From: Myxococcales bacterium
GTDB taxonomy: Bacteria; Myxococcota; Bradymonadia; UBA7976; UBA1532
Assembly: GCA_020430675.1 (NCBI GenBank)
Contig: JAGQJJ010000099.1
Location: forward strand, 1-9,532
Direction: 5' to 3'
Length of the DNA: 9,532 nucleotides
Shown here: positions 1 through 5,576 of the stretch, piece after piece
Layout of the letters: each line of letters opens with the position of its first letter
Numbering within the stretch: the stretch's first letter is position 1
Position numbers and translations under genes: made by a program
The notes under the pieces: generated by a model
The model's database searches: none
What the model saw: the letters and a program-made list of their open reading frames with translations, nothing else
What the model was told of the DNA's origin: nothing

Positions 1-1
1 C

Positions 2-787
2 GAACCGCTCGTCGCCGCGATGCCCGACGTGGCCGCGTTGCGCTTCGCTGGCGTCGAGCACCTGCCCGGCGATTCGGCCACGCTGCGGCGCTTCTTCGAC
101 CGCTGGTACCGCGAGCGCGTGCGCGGCAGCGCCGAGCACGTCGAGCGCCGCGCCCGCGTCTGGCCCCACCGCGACGGCCGAATCGAGGCCGCCCGGGTGC
201 CCGCGCTGGCCCCGCTCTTTGCCCACCTCGAAGCCGCCCGCCTGCTCTGCCTGACGCGCAGCTACGAGGCCGGCGCCGACCCGACCAACGAGCGCCTGCA
301 CGCCCGCGCCGCCCGCGACGCCCGCCTGCCGGCCGACGTGCCGTTTGTGGTCGGCGAACCGGTGCTGATGCAGCACAACGACTACGAGCGCGGCCTGTAC
401 AACGGCGATCAGGGCGTCGTGCTCTGGGTCGAAGGCGAGCGCGGCCGGCAGAAAGCCGCGGTCTTTGCTGACGCCGAAGGCTACCGGGCGTGGCCGTTGA
501 ACACCCTCGACGCCCATCTGGGCCACGCCTACGCGATGACGGTGCACAAGGCGCAAGGCTCGGAGTACGACGCGGTGGCCCTGCTGCTGCCCGCCGATGA
601 CCTGCCCCTGTCGACCCGCGAGCTGCTCTACACCGGCGTCACCCGCGCCCGCCGCAGCGTGGTGCTCATCGGCGATCCCGCGCGCCTGATCCATGCCATC
701 GGGCATCCAACCGTTCGCCACTCGGGCCTCGCCGCGAGGCTCGCATCACCCGGCCCTGCGGCCGAAGGAGACCTCGATGACCCCTGA
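2..787 (+). CDS. recD: RecD-type DNA helicase, C-terminal part (5' end outside window)
   Basis: The frame is open from the first bases of the window, so this is the C-terminal ~261 residues of a longer protein. It matches the end of superfamily 1 helicases of the RecD family (exonuclease V alpha subunit, or a stand-alone RecD2-like form). Counting from the Met codon at 20, there is a GEPVLMQHNDYERGLYNGDQG stretch at about 112-132, typical of the RecD C-terminal domain. Helicase motif V follows as AMTVHKAQGSEYD at about 172-184, and motif VI as ELLYTGVTRARRSVVLIGDP at about 201-220. In the family these bind ATP and DNA during 5'-3' unwinding in recombinational repair. The Walker A part lies upstream and cannot be seen, so RecD and RecD2 cannot be told apart. 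The last 11 bases overlap the start of the next gene, which suggests co-transcription. Confidence 0.93.
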   Translation, partial: EPLVAAMPDVAALRFAGVEHLPGDSATLRRFFDRWYRERVRGSAEHVERRARVWPHRDGRIEAARVPALAPLFAHLEAARLLCLTRSYEAGADPTNERLHARAARDARLPADVPFVVGEPVLMQHNDYERGLYNGDQGVVLWVEGERGRQKAAVFADAEGYRAWPLNTLDAHLGHAYAMTVHKAQGSEYDAVALLLPADDLPLSTRELLYTGVTRARRSVVLIGDPARLIHAIGHPTVRHSGLAARLASPGPAAEGDLDDP

Positions 788-1262
788 ACTGCCCTTGCAC
801 CCGGGTCTGGTGCACCTGCCGCTGGGCATCGGTCTGATCCTGCCCATCGTGCTGTTCTGGCTGTGGTTCTACGTGCGCAAGAGCCCCGACCGGGCCCGCA
901 TCTGGTGGCTCGGCGTCGCACTGCAAGCGATGGTCACCGCGACCTCATTCGCCGCCATGCAGACCGGCGAGGCCGACGAGCACAAGGTGGAGAAGGTCGT
1001 CGCCAAGGCGAAGATTCACGCGCACGAAGAGGCGGCCGAGCTGTTCGCCTACGCCTCGGTCGCCGGCCTTGTGGTCACCGTGGCCGGCAGCTTCGTCGCG
1101 CCCGCCCGCCTCGTCGCCGCGCTGCTCTCGATCGTCATCATCGGCTTCGGACTGCGCGCGGGCGAAAAGGGCGGCGAGCTGGTCTACATCCACGGCGCCG
1201 CCGACGCCCACCGCAGCGGCGCGCCGCCACCCACGCCCGGCGCGGCGGAAGACCACGACTGA
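777..1262 (+). CDS. DUF2231-family four-helix membrane protein
   Basis: A 161-residue predicted inner-membrane protein. I chose the ATG at 777 because AAGGAG (765-770) lies six bases upstream; longer frames back to 693 would sit inside recD. It opens with HPGLVHLPLG, the characteristic start of DUF2231 proteins. Four hydrophobic segments lie at roughly 12-33, 41-62, 88-108 and 110-128, and a GGELVYIHG motif follows the last helix at about 132-140, as in the family. A charged His-containing loop (about 64-86, including EADEHK and KIHAHEE) separates helices 2 and 3. The tail is Pro/Ala-rich and ends in EDHD. Biochemical function is not established for the family as far as I know. The repeated histidines (8, 13, 69, 81, 83, 139, 145) could bind metal or haem, but that is inference. 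The start overlaps recD by 11 bases, and the gene converges on the DUF1223 gene with only nine bases between the stop codons. Confidence 0.85.
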   Translation: MTPELPLHPGLVHLPLGIGLILPIVLFWLWFYVRKSPDRARIWWLGVALQAMVTATSFAAMQTGEADEHKVEKVVAKAKIHAHEEAAELFAYASVAGLVVTVAGSFVAPARLVAALLSIVIIGFGLRAGEKGGELVYIHGAADAHRSGAPPPTPGAAEDHD

Positions 1263-1271
1263 CGGCGGTGC

Positions 1272-2036
1272 TCAAATCCGCCCTGGCTCGGGCATCATCA
1301 CCGCGAGCACGGCGCGGGTGGCGTCGTGCTCGACGAGCACCACCACGCTGGCCTGCTCGGTTCGCAGGCCCTTTGGCGCGTCGAGGATGACTTCGCCGTT
1401 GGCTTGCACGGGCACGCGGCGAAACGCGCGCACCACCTGATCATGCCGCAGCGTGCGGCCGGCGTTCTCGCCGCGCGGCACCGCGATCTGCAAGCCATCT
1501 TCGGTCAGCACCGCCAGCACCGAGCAACCGGGCGGCGCGCCTTCGATGCCATAGCGCACCCGCCAGCGCGTGCCTTCACGGGTGGCTTGCGCCGTCAGCT
1601 TCACCGTGCCCGGCTGCGCCAGCGCACCCTTGACCGCGTCGCGCAGCGCGCCGCCGCGCAGACCCGAGACATCGACCCGGCCATTGACCACCGCTTGCGG
1701 GGTGTACATGCCACGGGGCAGCACCTTGTCATAGGCTTCCTGGCGGGCGGTATGCGCGGGCGATGAGAAGGGATCGGGCCAGCCCAGGCGATCCCAATAG
1801 TCCACATGCCATGCCAGCCCGATGACCGGCTGCCCGGCGGCGCGCGCTTCGGCGATCAGCCGCGAGACGGTGGCATCGGCGGGCGGGCAGCTTGAGCAGC
1901 CTTCGGAGGTGAACAGCTCGACGACCGCAAAAGCCGGCGCCCGAGCGTCCCCCTGGGGCGGCTCGGGCTGGCCACGGGCCTGGCAGGCGCAGAGCGAGAA
2001 CGAGAGGGCGAGCAGTGGGGTGAGCGACCAGCGCAT
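1272..2036 (-). CDS. DUF1223 thioredoxin-like exported protein
   Basis: A 254-residue exported protein. After a hydrophobic signal segment (about 5-16) it carries VVELFTSEGCSSCPPAD at about 38-53. This is the DUF1223 hallmark, with a thioredoxin-type CxxC (Cys47/Cys50). HVDYWDRLGW (77-86) and YTPQAVVNG (111-119) are two further family signatures. The fold is thioredoxin-like and suggests periplasmic thiol-disulfide or metal-related chemistry, but no reaction is established that I know of. The ATG at 2036 is preferred because GGAG lies seven bases upstream; a GTG at 2063 is in frame but has a purine tract directly against it. LCAC at 15-18 is a poor but possible lipobox, so the protein may be a lipoprotein anchored at Cys18. 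It lies 63 bases downstream of the cytochrome c-like lipoprotein gene on the same strand and is plausibly the last gene of that transcript. Confidence 0.88.
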   Translation of the reverse strand: MRWSLTPLLALSFSLCACQARGQPEPPQGDARAPAFAVVELFTSEGCSSCPPADATVSRLIAEARAAGQPVIGLAWHVDYWDRLGWPDPFSSPAHTARQEAYDKVLPRGMYTPQAVVNGRVDVSGLRGGALRDAVKGALAQPGTVKLTAQATREGTRWRVRYGIEGAPPGCSVLAVLTEDGLQIAVPRGENAGRTLRHDQVVRAFRRVPVQANGEVILDAPKGLRTEQASVVVLVEHDATRAVLAVMMPEPGRI

Positions 2037-2079
2037 AAGCGGGCTCCAGCCGGGGTTGAGCACCCTCCCTTACGCCCGC

Positions 2080-2099
2080 GCCGGTCGACTGTTACCGGC
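2080..2099 (-). other. Small hairpin between the cytochrome c-like and DUF1223 genes
   Basis: GCCGGT (2080-2085) and ACCGGC (2094-2099) form a perfect 6-bp inverted repeat with an 8-base loop, immediately after the stop codon of the cytochrome c-like gene. No U-tract follows on the minus-strand transcript, so this is not a standard intrinsic terminator. It could be a weak or Rho-assisted terminator, an mRNA 3'-end stabiliser, or chance in GC-rich DNA. Confidence 0.3.
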
Positions 2100-2486
2100 T
2101 CACATCGGCAGACCGCAGCGCAGCCACGTCAGCAGCAGCAGACGCTCATCGTCGGGCAGGGTCACGCCCGAGTCGGCCGGCGGCATGCGGCACTGGGTCA
2201 GCTCGCCGGGGATGATGTCATACCAGTCGGCCAGGTGCTGGTAGCGCGTCAGCGGCCACTGCCCGTGCGCGCCGTCATGGCAGCGGACGCACCGCTCCGA
2301 GACGATCGGCGCGATGTCCGCATAGGTCGGCGCGGGCGTCGGACACGCGGTCGGGGCCTGCACCGCGCACGCGGCGCTGCCATCGGCCAACAGCCCACCA
2401 TCGGTCAACGCCGCGTCGTCCGGGTCGCCGCACGCGGCGAGCAACACGGCGAGCAGCGCCGCGGGCATGGGCGAGTGGGGGCTCAT
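2100..2486 (-). CDS. Cytochrome c-like lipoprotein (CxxCH)
   Basis: A 128-residue predicted lipoprotein. A hydrophobic signal ends in a good lipobox, LAAC, with Cys19 as the acylated residue. An Asp/Gly/Ala-rich linker follows to about residue 50. The domain YADIAPIVSERCVRCH (about 55-70) holds the covalent haem-attachment motif Cys66-X-X-Cys69-His70. A later CRMPP (99-103) offers Met101 as the likely distal haem ligand, followed by LPDDERLLLLTWLRCGLP. This arrangement is that of the small class I-like cytochrome c domains found on envelope lipoproteins, and suggests electron transfer outside the inner membrane. Extra cysteines (40, 48, 99, 124) could form disulfides. The ATG at 2486 is chosen because it overlaps the previous gene's stop as ATGA. 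I see no Shine-Dalgarno sequence just upstream, so translational coupling is likely. A TTG at 2507 would add seven residues and is less likely. Confidence 0.85.
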   Translation of the reverse strand: MSPHSPMPAALLAVLLAACGDPDDAALTDGGLLADGSAACAVQAPTACPTPAPTYADIAPIVSERCVRCHDGAHGQWPLTRYQHLADWYDIIPGELTQCRMPPADSGVTLPDDERLLLLTWLRCGLPM

Positions 2487-2683
2487 CGCGGCGGATACAG
2501 TTCGCAAGGCAGCGTCGCGCCCGGCGGCATGGGCAGCGCGCCGGGTTGGTCGAGGCAGGCGCCGACCTGGCCATCGGGCAGGACCGCCGCATCGCCGCCC
2601 ATCGCGGCGTCGGCGGGCAGCTCGTTGCTGTCATCGCACCCGCCGGTCACCAGCAGCGCGATTACGAGGAGAAAACGTCGCAT
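2483..2683 (-). CDS. 66-residue lipoprotein of unknown function
   Basis: I do not recognise a family. The product begins MRRFLLVIALLVTGGC: two Arg, a hydrophobic core and a Cys at 16, read as a lipoprotein signal peptide (TGGC is an acceptable, not perfect, lipobox). Mature residues 16-66 are Asp/Ala/Gly/Pro-rich with two further cysteines at 43 and 60 and a short PMPPG stretch. There is no sign of an enzyme domain. Asp at +2 after the lipid Cys is the inner-membrane retention signal in enterobacteria, but the rule may not hold here. Support for real coding: a strong GGGGAGGG tract about seven bases before the ATG, an 18-base gap after the YcnI-like stop, and an ATGA overlap with the cytochrome c-like gene. 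It may be a small partner or anchor for one of its neighbours. Confidence 0.72.
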   Translation of the reverse strand: MRRFLLVIALLVTGGCDDSNELPADAAMGGDAAVLPDGQVGACLDQPGALPMPPGATLPCELYPPR

Positions 2684-2701
2684 CGGTGTGCCCTCCCCGG
2701 C

Positions 2702-3397
2702 TCAGTACTTCACCCAGATCTCATCGCCCGCTTCCAGACTCTCCAGCGCCGAGACGCCCGGCGTGGCACCGATCTGATCGGTGACGACCGGGTTGGCGCT
2801 GAACGCCGCGCCGTCCTTCCAGACGATCTGGGCGTCGCTGAAGTACATCGCCAGCTCGGTCATCGCCGCGCTGACGGTGAAACGATTCCAGCCCGCGACG
2901 CGGGCCGGCAGCAGCATCACCGGCGCCGCGGGGTGGTCCTCTTCGCCTGCGCCTTCGTCGCCCGGCAGCGTCGACCAGTCGACAGTGCTCTCGGTTCCAT
3001 CGGCCGCCCGGCACGTCTGGTGGGCCACAAAATACAGCGGCGTGAAAGGCGCCTCGGGCGCTTTGAGCCGCAGCACCACCTGGTAGTAGGCGACATCGGC
3101 TTCAAACACCTCGTCGTCGGGCTTCTGCCACGTCACCGACGTCACGTTGCCCTCGGCGTCCTTGGCGACCATCGGCCGGCCCAGGTCGCCGCCCATCGGC
3201 CGCACGCCGGTCACGCCAGCGGGGATCTCGACCGTCAAGCGGTAGGTATCCGCGCCCGCGCAGCCATGGCCCACGCCGAAGGTGATCAGGTTGGTGGCGC
3301 CCGCGGTGGCGGGGCCTGAGACGATGCTGACATGCGCGTGGGCCACAATCGGCAGGCACAGCGCGCCCGCGGCGATCAGGCAAAGGCAGGGCTTCAT
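2702..3397 (-). CDS. YcnI-family (DUF1775) exported copper-binding-type protein
   Basis: A 231-residue exported protein. The signal peptide ends IVAHAH, so cleavage after Ala21 would make His22 the first mature residue. An N-terminal His is the hallmark of YcnI/DUF1775 proteins, where it helps coordinate Cu(II) in a mono-histidine brace in the Bacillus subtilis homologue. Other family features are GHGCAGADTYRLTVEIPAGV (about 43-62), VTSVTWQKP (85-93) and YFVAHQTC with a following Trp (122-141). The C-terminal part, GWNRFTVSAA onward (169-231) to the end IWVKY, resembles what I recall of longer proteobacterial members, so the length is not odd. No C-terminal membrane anchor is visible, unlike Gram-positive YcnI. 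The start is fixed by AAGGAG seven bases before the ATG. It is the first gene of a run with the small lipoprotein (18-base gap), the cytochrome c-like lipoprotein and probably DUF1223. Copper handling is inferred from the family. Confidence 0.87.
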   Translation of the reverse strand: MKPCLCLIAAGALCLPIVAHAHVSIVSGPATAGATNLITFGVGHGCAGADTYRLTVEIPAGVTGVRPMGGDLGRPMVAKDAEGNVTSVTWQKPDDEVFEADVAYYQVVLRLKAPEAPFTPLYFVAHQTCRAADGTESTVDWSTLPGDEGAGEEDHPAAPVMLLPARVAGWNRFTVSAAMTELAMYFSDAQIVWKDGAAFSANPVVTDQIGATPGVSALESLEAGDEIWVKY

Positions 3398-3416
3398 CGG
3401 CGGTCTCCTTCCGGTT

Positions 3417-3439
3417 CGGGCTGCACGTTAGGCAGCCCG
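3417..3439. promoter_or_regulatory. Perfect 8-bp dyad upstream of the YcnI-like gene (candidate operator)
   Basis: CGGGCTGC (3417-3424) and GCAGCCCG (3432-3439) form a perfect inverted repeat around a 7-base ACGTTAG spacer. The dyad is centred at 3428, about 30 bases upstream of the YcnI-like ATG and just upstream of its AAGGAG. It could be an operator, a 5'-leader hairpin, or a terminator-like structure after the response regulator gene. There is no T-run on the minus-strand side, which argues against an ordinary intrinsic terminator. I could not find a convincing -35/-10 pair in the 160-base gap. Confidence 0.5.
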
Positions 3440-3557
3440 GCGCCCGCCGGGGAAGGTGGCAAGATGTCGCACCGCCGAGCAGAAGCGCGCCGCGACGCGC
3501 CTGCCATCGGCCGCGAGGCCGCGCCAGACGGCGTTTTTCGGCGTCGCGGCCCACCGG

Positions 3558-4154
3558 TCAACGATCGGGTGGGTATTTCTGCAGCTTCCGCTGCAACGTG
3601 CGCCGATGGATGCCCAACCGCCGCGCCGTCTTCTTGATGTTGCCCCCGCAATCGGCCAGCACGCGCTGGATGTGCTCCCACTCGGCCCGCCCGAGCGACG
3701 GCGCGCGGTACTCGATGGGCGCCGCTTCGAGCGGCGGCGCCGTGCCCCGGGCAAAGGCGGCCAGCACGTCGTCGGCGTCGGCCGGCTTGGCCAGATAGTT
3801 CACCGCGCCCAGGCGCACCGCGTCGACGGCGGTGGCGATGCTGCCGTAGCCCGTCAGCACCGTGATGCGCAGCGACGGCGCGATGGCGAGCAGGTCGCGC
3901 ACCAGCTCCAGCCCCGAGCGGCCCGGCATGCGCAGGTCGACGACCGCCATCGAAGGCGCGGCGGCCTGCACCCGGGCGATCGCCTCGTCGTAATCGCCGG
4001 CCACCTGCACCGCAAAGCCGCGCCGCCCGAACGCCCGCGCGAGGCGGTCGCGGAACACGACGTCGTCGTCGACCAGCAGCAGCGTTCGGTCATCGGAGCC
4101 AGGCGGCGCGCCCTCAACGGGCGGGCCCGGCGGCGGCGCGGGCGTCGACACCAT
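3558..4154 (-). CDS. regA: RegA/PrrA/ActR-type response regulator
   Basis: A 198-residue response regulator. The receiver domain (about 22-140) has the acidic pocket VDDD (28-31), the phospho-acceptor Asp73 in VVDLRMPGRSG, Thr101 in VLTGYGS and Lys123 in YLAKPADADDV. The C-terminal Fis-type helix-turn-helix (about 158-193) reads EWEHIQRVLADCGGNIKKTARRLGIHRRTLQRKLQK when split at its natural turns. Both the LTGYGSIATAV and AKPADADDV blocks and this HTH are hallmarks of the RegA/PrrA/ActR family, which controls energy and redox genes in response to its RegB-type kinase. The N-terminal ~20 residues are Pro-rich and precede the receiver. The ATG at 4154 gives a 41-base overlap with the end of the kinase gene, so the two are co-expressed. 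Upstream purines are poor, consistent with coupled translation. Its targets cannot be read from sequence; the exported gene run downstream is the nearest candidate. Confidence 0.92.
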   Translation of the reverse strand: MVSTPAPPPGPPVEGAPPGSDDRTLLLVDDDVVFRDRLARAFGRRGFAVQVAGDYDEAIARVQAAAPSMAVVDLRMPGRSGLELVRDLLAIAPSLRITVLTGYGSIATAVDAVRLGAVNYLAKPADADDVLAAFARGTAPPLEAAPIEYRAPSLGRAEWEHIQRVLADCGGNIKKTARRLGIHRRTLQRKLQKYPPDR

Positions 4155-5505
4155 CGGCGGATTCTCGCGCGCCCTCGCCTTCGGTCGAAAGGGGCAGATT
4201 GTCGCACCGCACCGCGAGGTGCAGCGTTGCCGTCGTGCCCCCACCCGCGGTCGAGGCATAGTCGAGCCGCCCGCCCAGCCGGCTCAGCACCGCGCGGGCC
4301 AGGAAGACGCCGAGGCCCATGCCCTGGCCGGCGTCCTTGGTGGTGAAGAACGGCTCGCCCAGGCGGGCCAGCGTCTCGGCCGACATGCCCGCGCCGCGAT
4401 CGCGCACCCGCAGCGCCACGCCGTCGACGCTCGTCGTGGCGCGCACCTCGACCGCAGCGCCCGGCGGCGAGGCTTCGCGGGCGTTCTTCAACACCGCGCG
4501 CAGGGCCTGCGCCAACGCCCGGGCCGGCACCTCGATCACGCCGTCGAGCACCGCCGCCTCCCCGGCCGCCACCACCGCCCCCTCGCCCAGAGCCATCGCG
4601 GCATCGTCGATCAACCTCCGCACCTTCACCCGCGAGAACGGCGCGCCGATGCCCTCGCCCGCGTCGGCGGCCATCTGCTCCAAGATGGTCCGGCAGCGGT
4701 TCACCTCGTGGCGGATCAGCGAGAGGTCATCGCGCATCGCGCCCTCGTCGGGGAAGCGCTGCCCGAAGTCGATCTCCAACTCGCGAGCGGCGACCGCGAT
4801 GGTGCCGAGCGGCGACGACAGCTCATGGGCCGCGCCCGCCGCCAGGGTGGCCAGCGAAGCCAGCCGCTCGGCCCGCGCCGCCACGTGGCGGGTCACCGCC
4901 AGCTCGACCTCACGCGCCGCCAGCGCACGACGCACGCGCGTCACGAAGTAGGCGATGAACGCCGCCGCCACGCCGAAGGCCACAAACATGCCTTCGAGGT
5001 GCATGCGCATGTGATCCATCAGATGCGAGGGATGCAGGTCCAGGTCGAGCCAGACGTGATCCCAGAACAGCGCGCCAAAGCACAGCACCGACAGGCCCAC
5101 CAGCGCCCACGTCCAGCGGGCGCGCAGCACCGCGGCGGCGAGCGCGATATGCACCAGATAGATGAAGCTGAAGGGATTGAAGGGTCCGCCGGTGAGATAG
5201 AGCAGGCCGCTGAGCGCGATGACATCGACCGCCATCAGCGCAAAGAGCATCCACTCGGCGACCGGCCGATCGCGGCGCAGCCAGACGGCCACCGCCGCGT
5301 TGATGACCGCCTCGGCGCCCACGATCAGCAAGAGTGGCAGCAGCGGCAGGCGGATGGCCATGAAGAGACGCACGCCGAAGATGGTGGCGAGTTGACCCAG
5401 GATGGCACCCCACCGCAGCTTCGACAGCCACAGCAGGTGAATGTGCAGGGCGCCCAGGTCGGCCGTCGGCGAGGGGTCAGCGGCGGGGCGAGTCGAAGCG
5501 GGCAT
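4114..5505 (-). CDS. regB: RegB/PrrB-type redox-sensing histidine kinase
   Basis: A 463-residue membrane histidine kinase. The N-terminal half (about 33-190) has roughly six hydrophobic segments. Between them lies LTGGPFNPFSFIYL, holding the GGPFNPF heptad (106-112), which in RegB is the conserved quinone-interacting loop. The H-box is ATLAAGAAHELSSPLGTI with His227 as phosphorylation site. Cys271 in NRCRTIL lies 44 residues on, where RegB proteins carry their redox-active cysteine. The ATP domain has the N-box LKNAREAS (Asn341), G1 DRGAGM (369-374), the F-box PFFTTK (385-390) and G2 GQGMGLGVFL (393-402). The family autophosphorylates in response to quinone and thiol redox state and passes phosphate to RegA. 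The ATG at 5505 follows AGGAA by about six bases; the in-frame extension to 5955 would run into the protease gene. The last ~30 residues are a low-complexity tail encoded over the start of regA. The 71-base gap to the protease gene shows no clear promoter. Confidence 0.93.
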   Translation of the reverse strand: MPASTRPAADPSPTADLGALHIHLLWLSKLRWGAILGQLATIFGVRLFMAIRLPLLPLLLIVGAEAVINAAVAVWLRRDRPVAEWMLFALMAVDVIALSGLLYLTGGPFNPFSFIYLVHIALAAAVLRARWTWALVGLSVLCFGALFWDHVWLDLDLHPSHLMDHMRMHLEGMFVAFGVAAAFIAYFVTRVRRALAAREVELAVTRHVAARAERLASLATLAAGAAHELSSPLGTIAVAARELEIDFGQRFPDEGAMRDDLSLIRHEVNRCRTILEQMAADAGEGIGAPFSRVKVRRLIDDAAMALGEGAVVAAGEAAVLDGVIEVPARALAQALRAVLKNAREASPPGAAVEVRATTSVDGVALRVRDRGAGMSAETLARLGEPFFTTKDAGQGMGLGVFLARAVLSRLGGRLDYASTAGGGTTATLHLAVRCDNLPLSTEGEGARESADGVDARAAAGPAR

Positions 5506-5576
5506 GGCGGCTTCCTGCGCGGCGGCGCGTGAACGGGCCGACCGTACACCGCCGCGCCGGTGGCCGCCAGCGCCGA

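Noticed and set aside
3456..4346. Plus-strand open frame across the response regulator gene
   Set aside because: Arg-rich shadow of the regulator and of the gap beside it; no domain and no start signal.
4219..5532. Plus-strand open frame opposite the histidine kinase
   Set aside because: Same composition effect. The kinase on the other strand has all its motifs, and the antisense product is Arg/Gln/His-rich without domains or a ribosome binding site.
5517..5557. Inverted repeat GCGCGGCG / CGCCGCGC between the protease and kinase genes
   Set aside because: An 8-bp match made only of G and C with a 25-base loop is expected by chance here, it overlaps the kinase ribosome binding site, and no U-tract follows.
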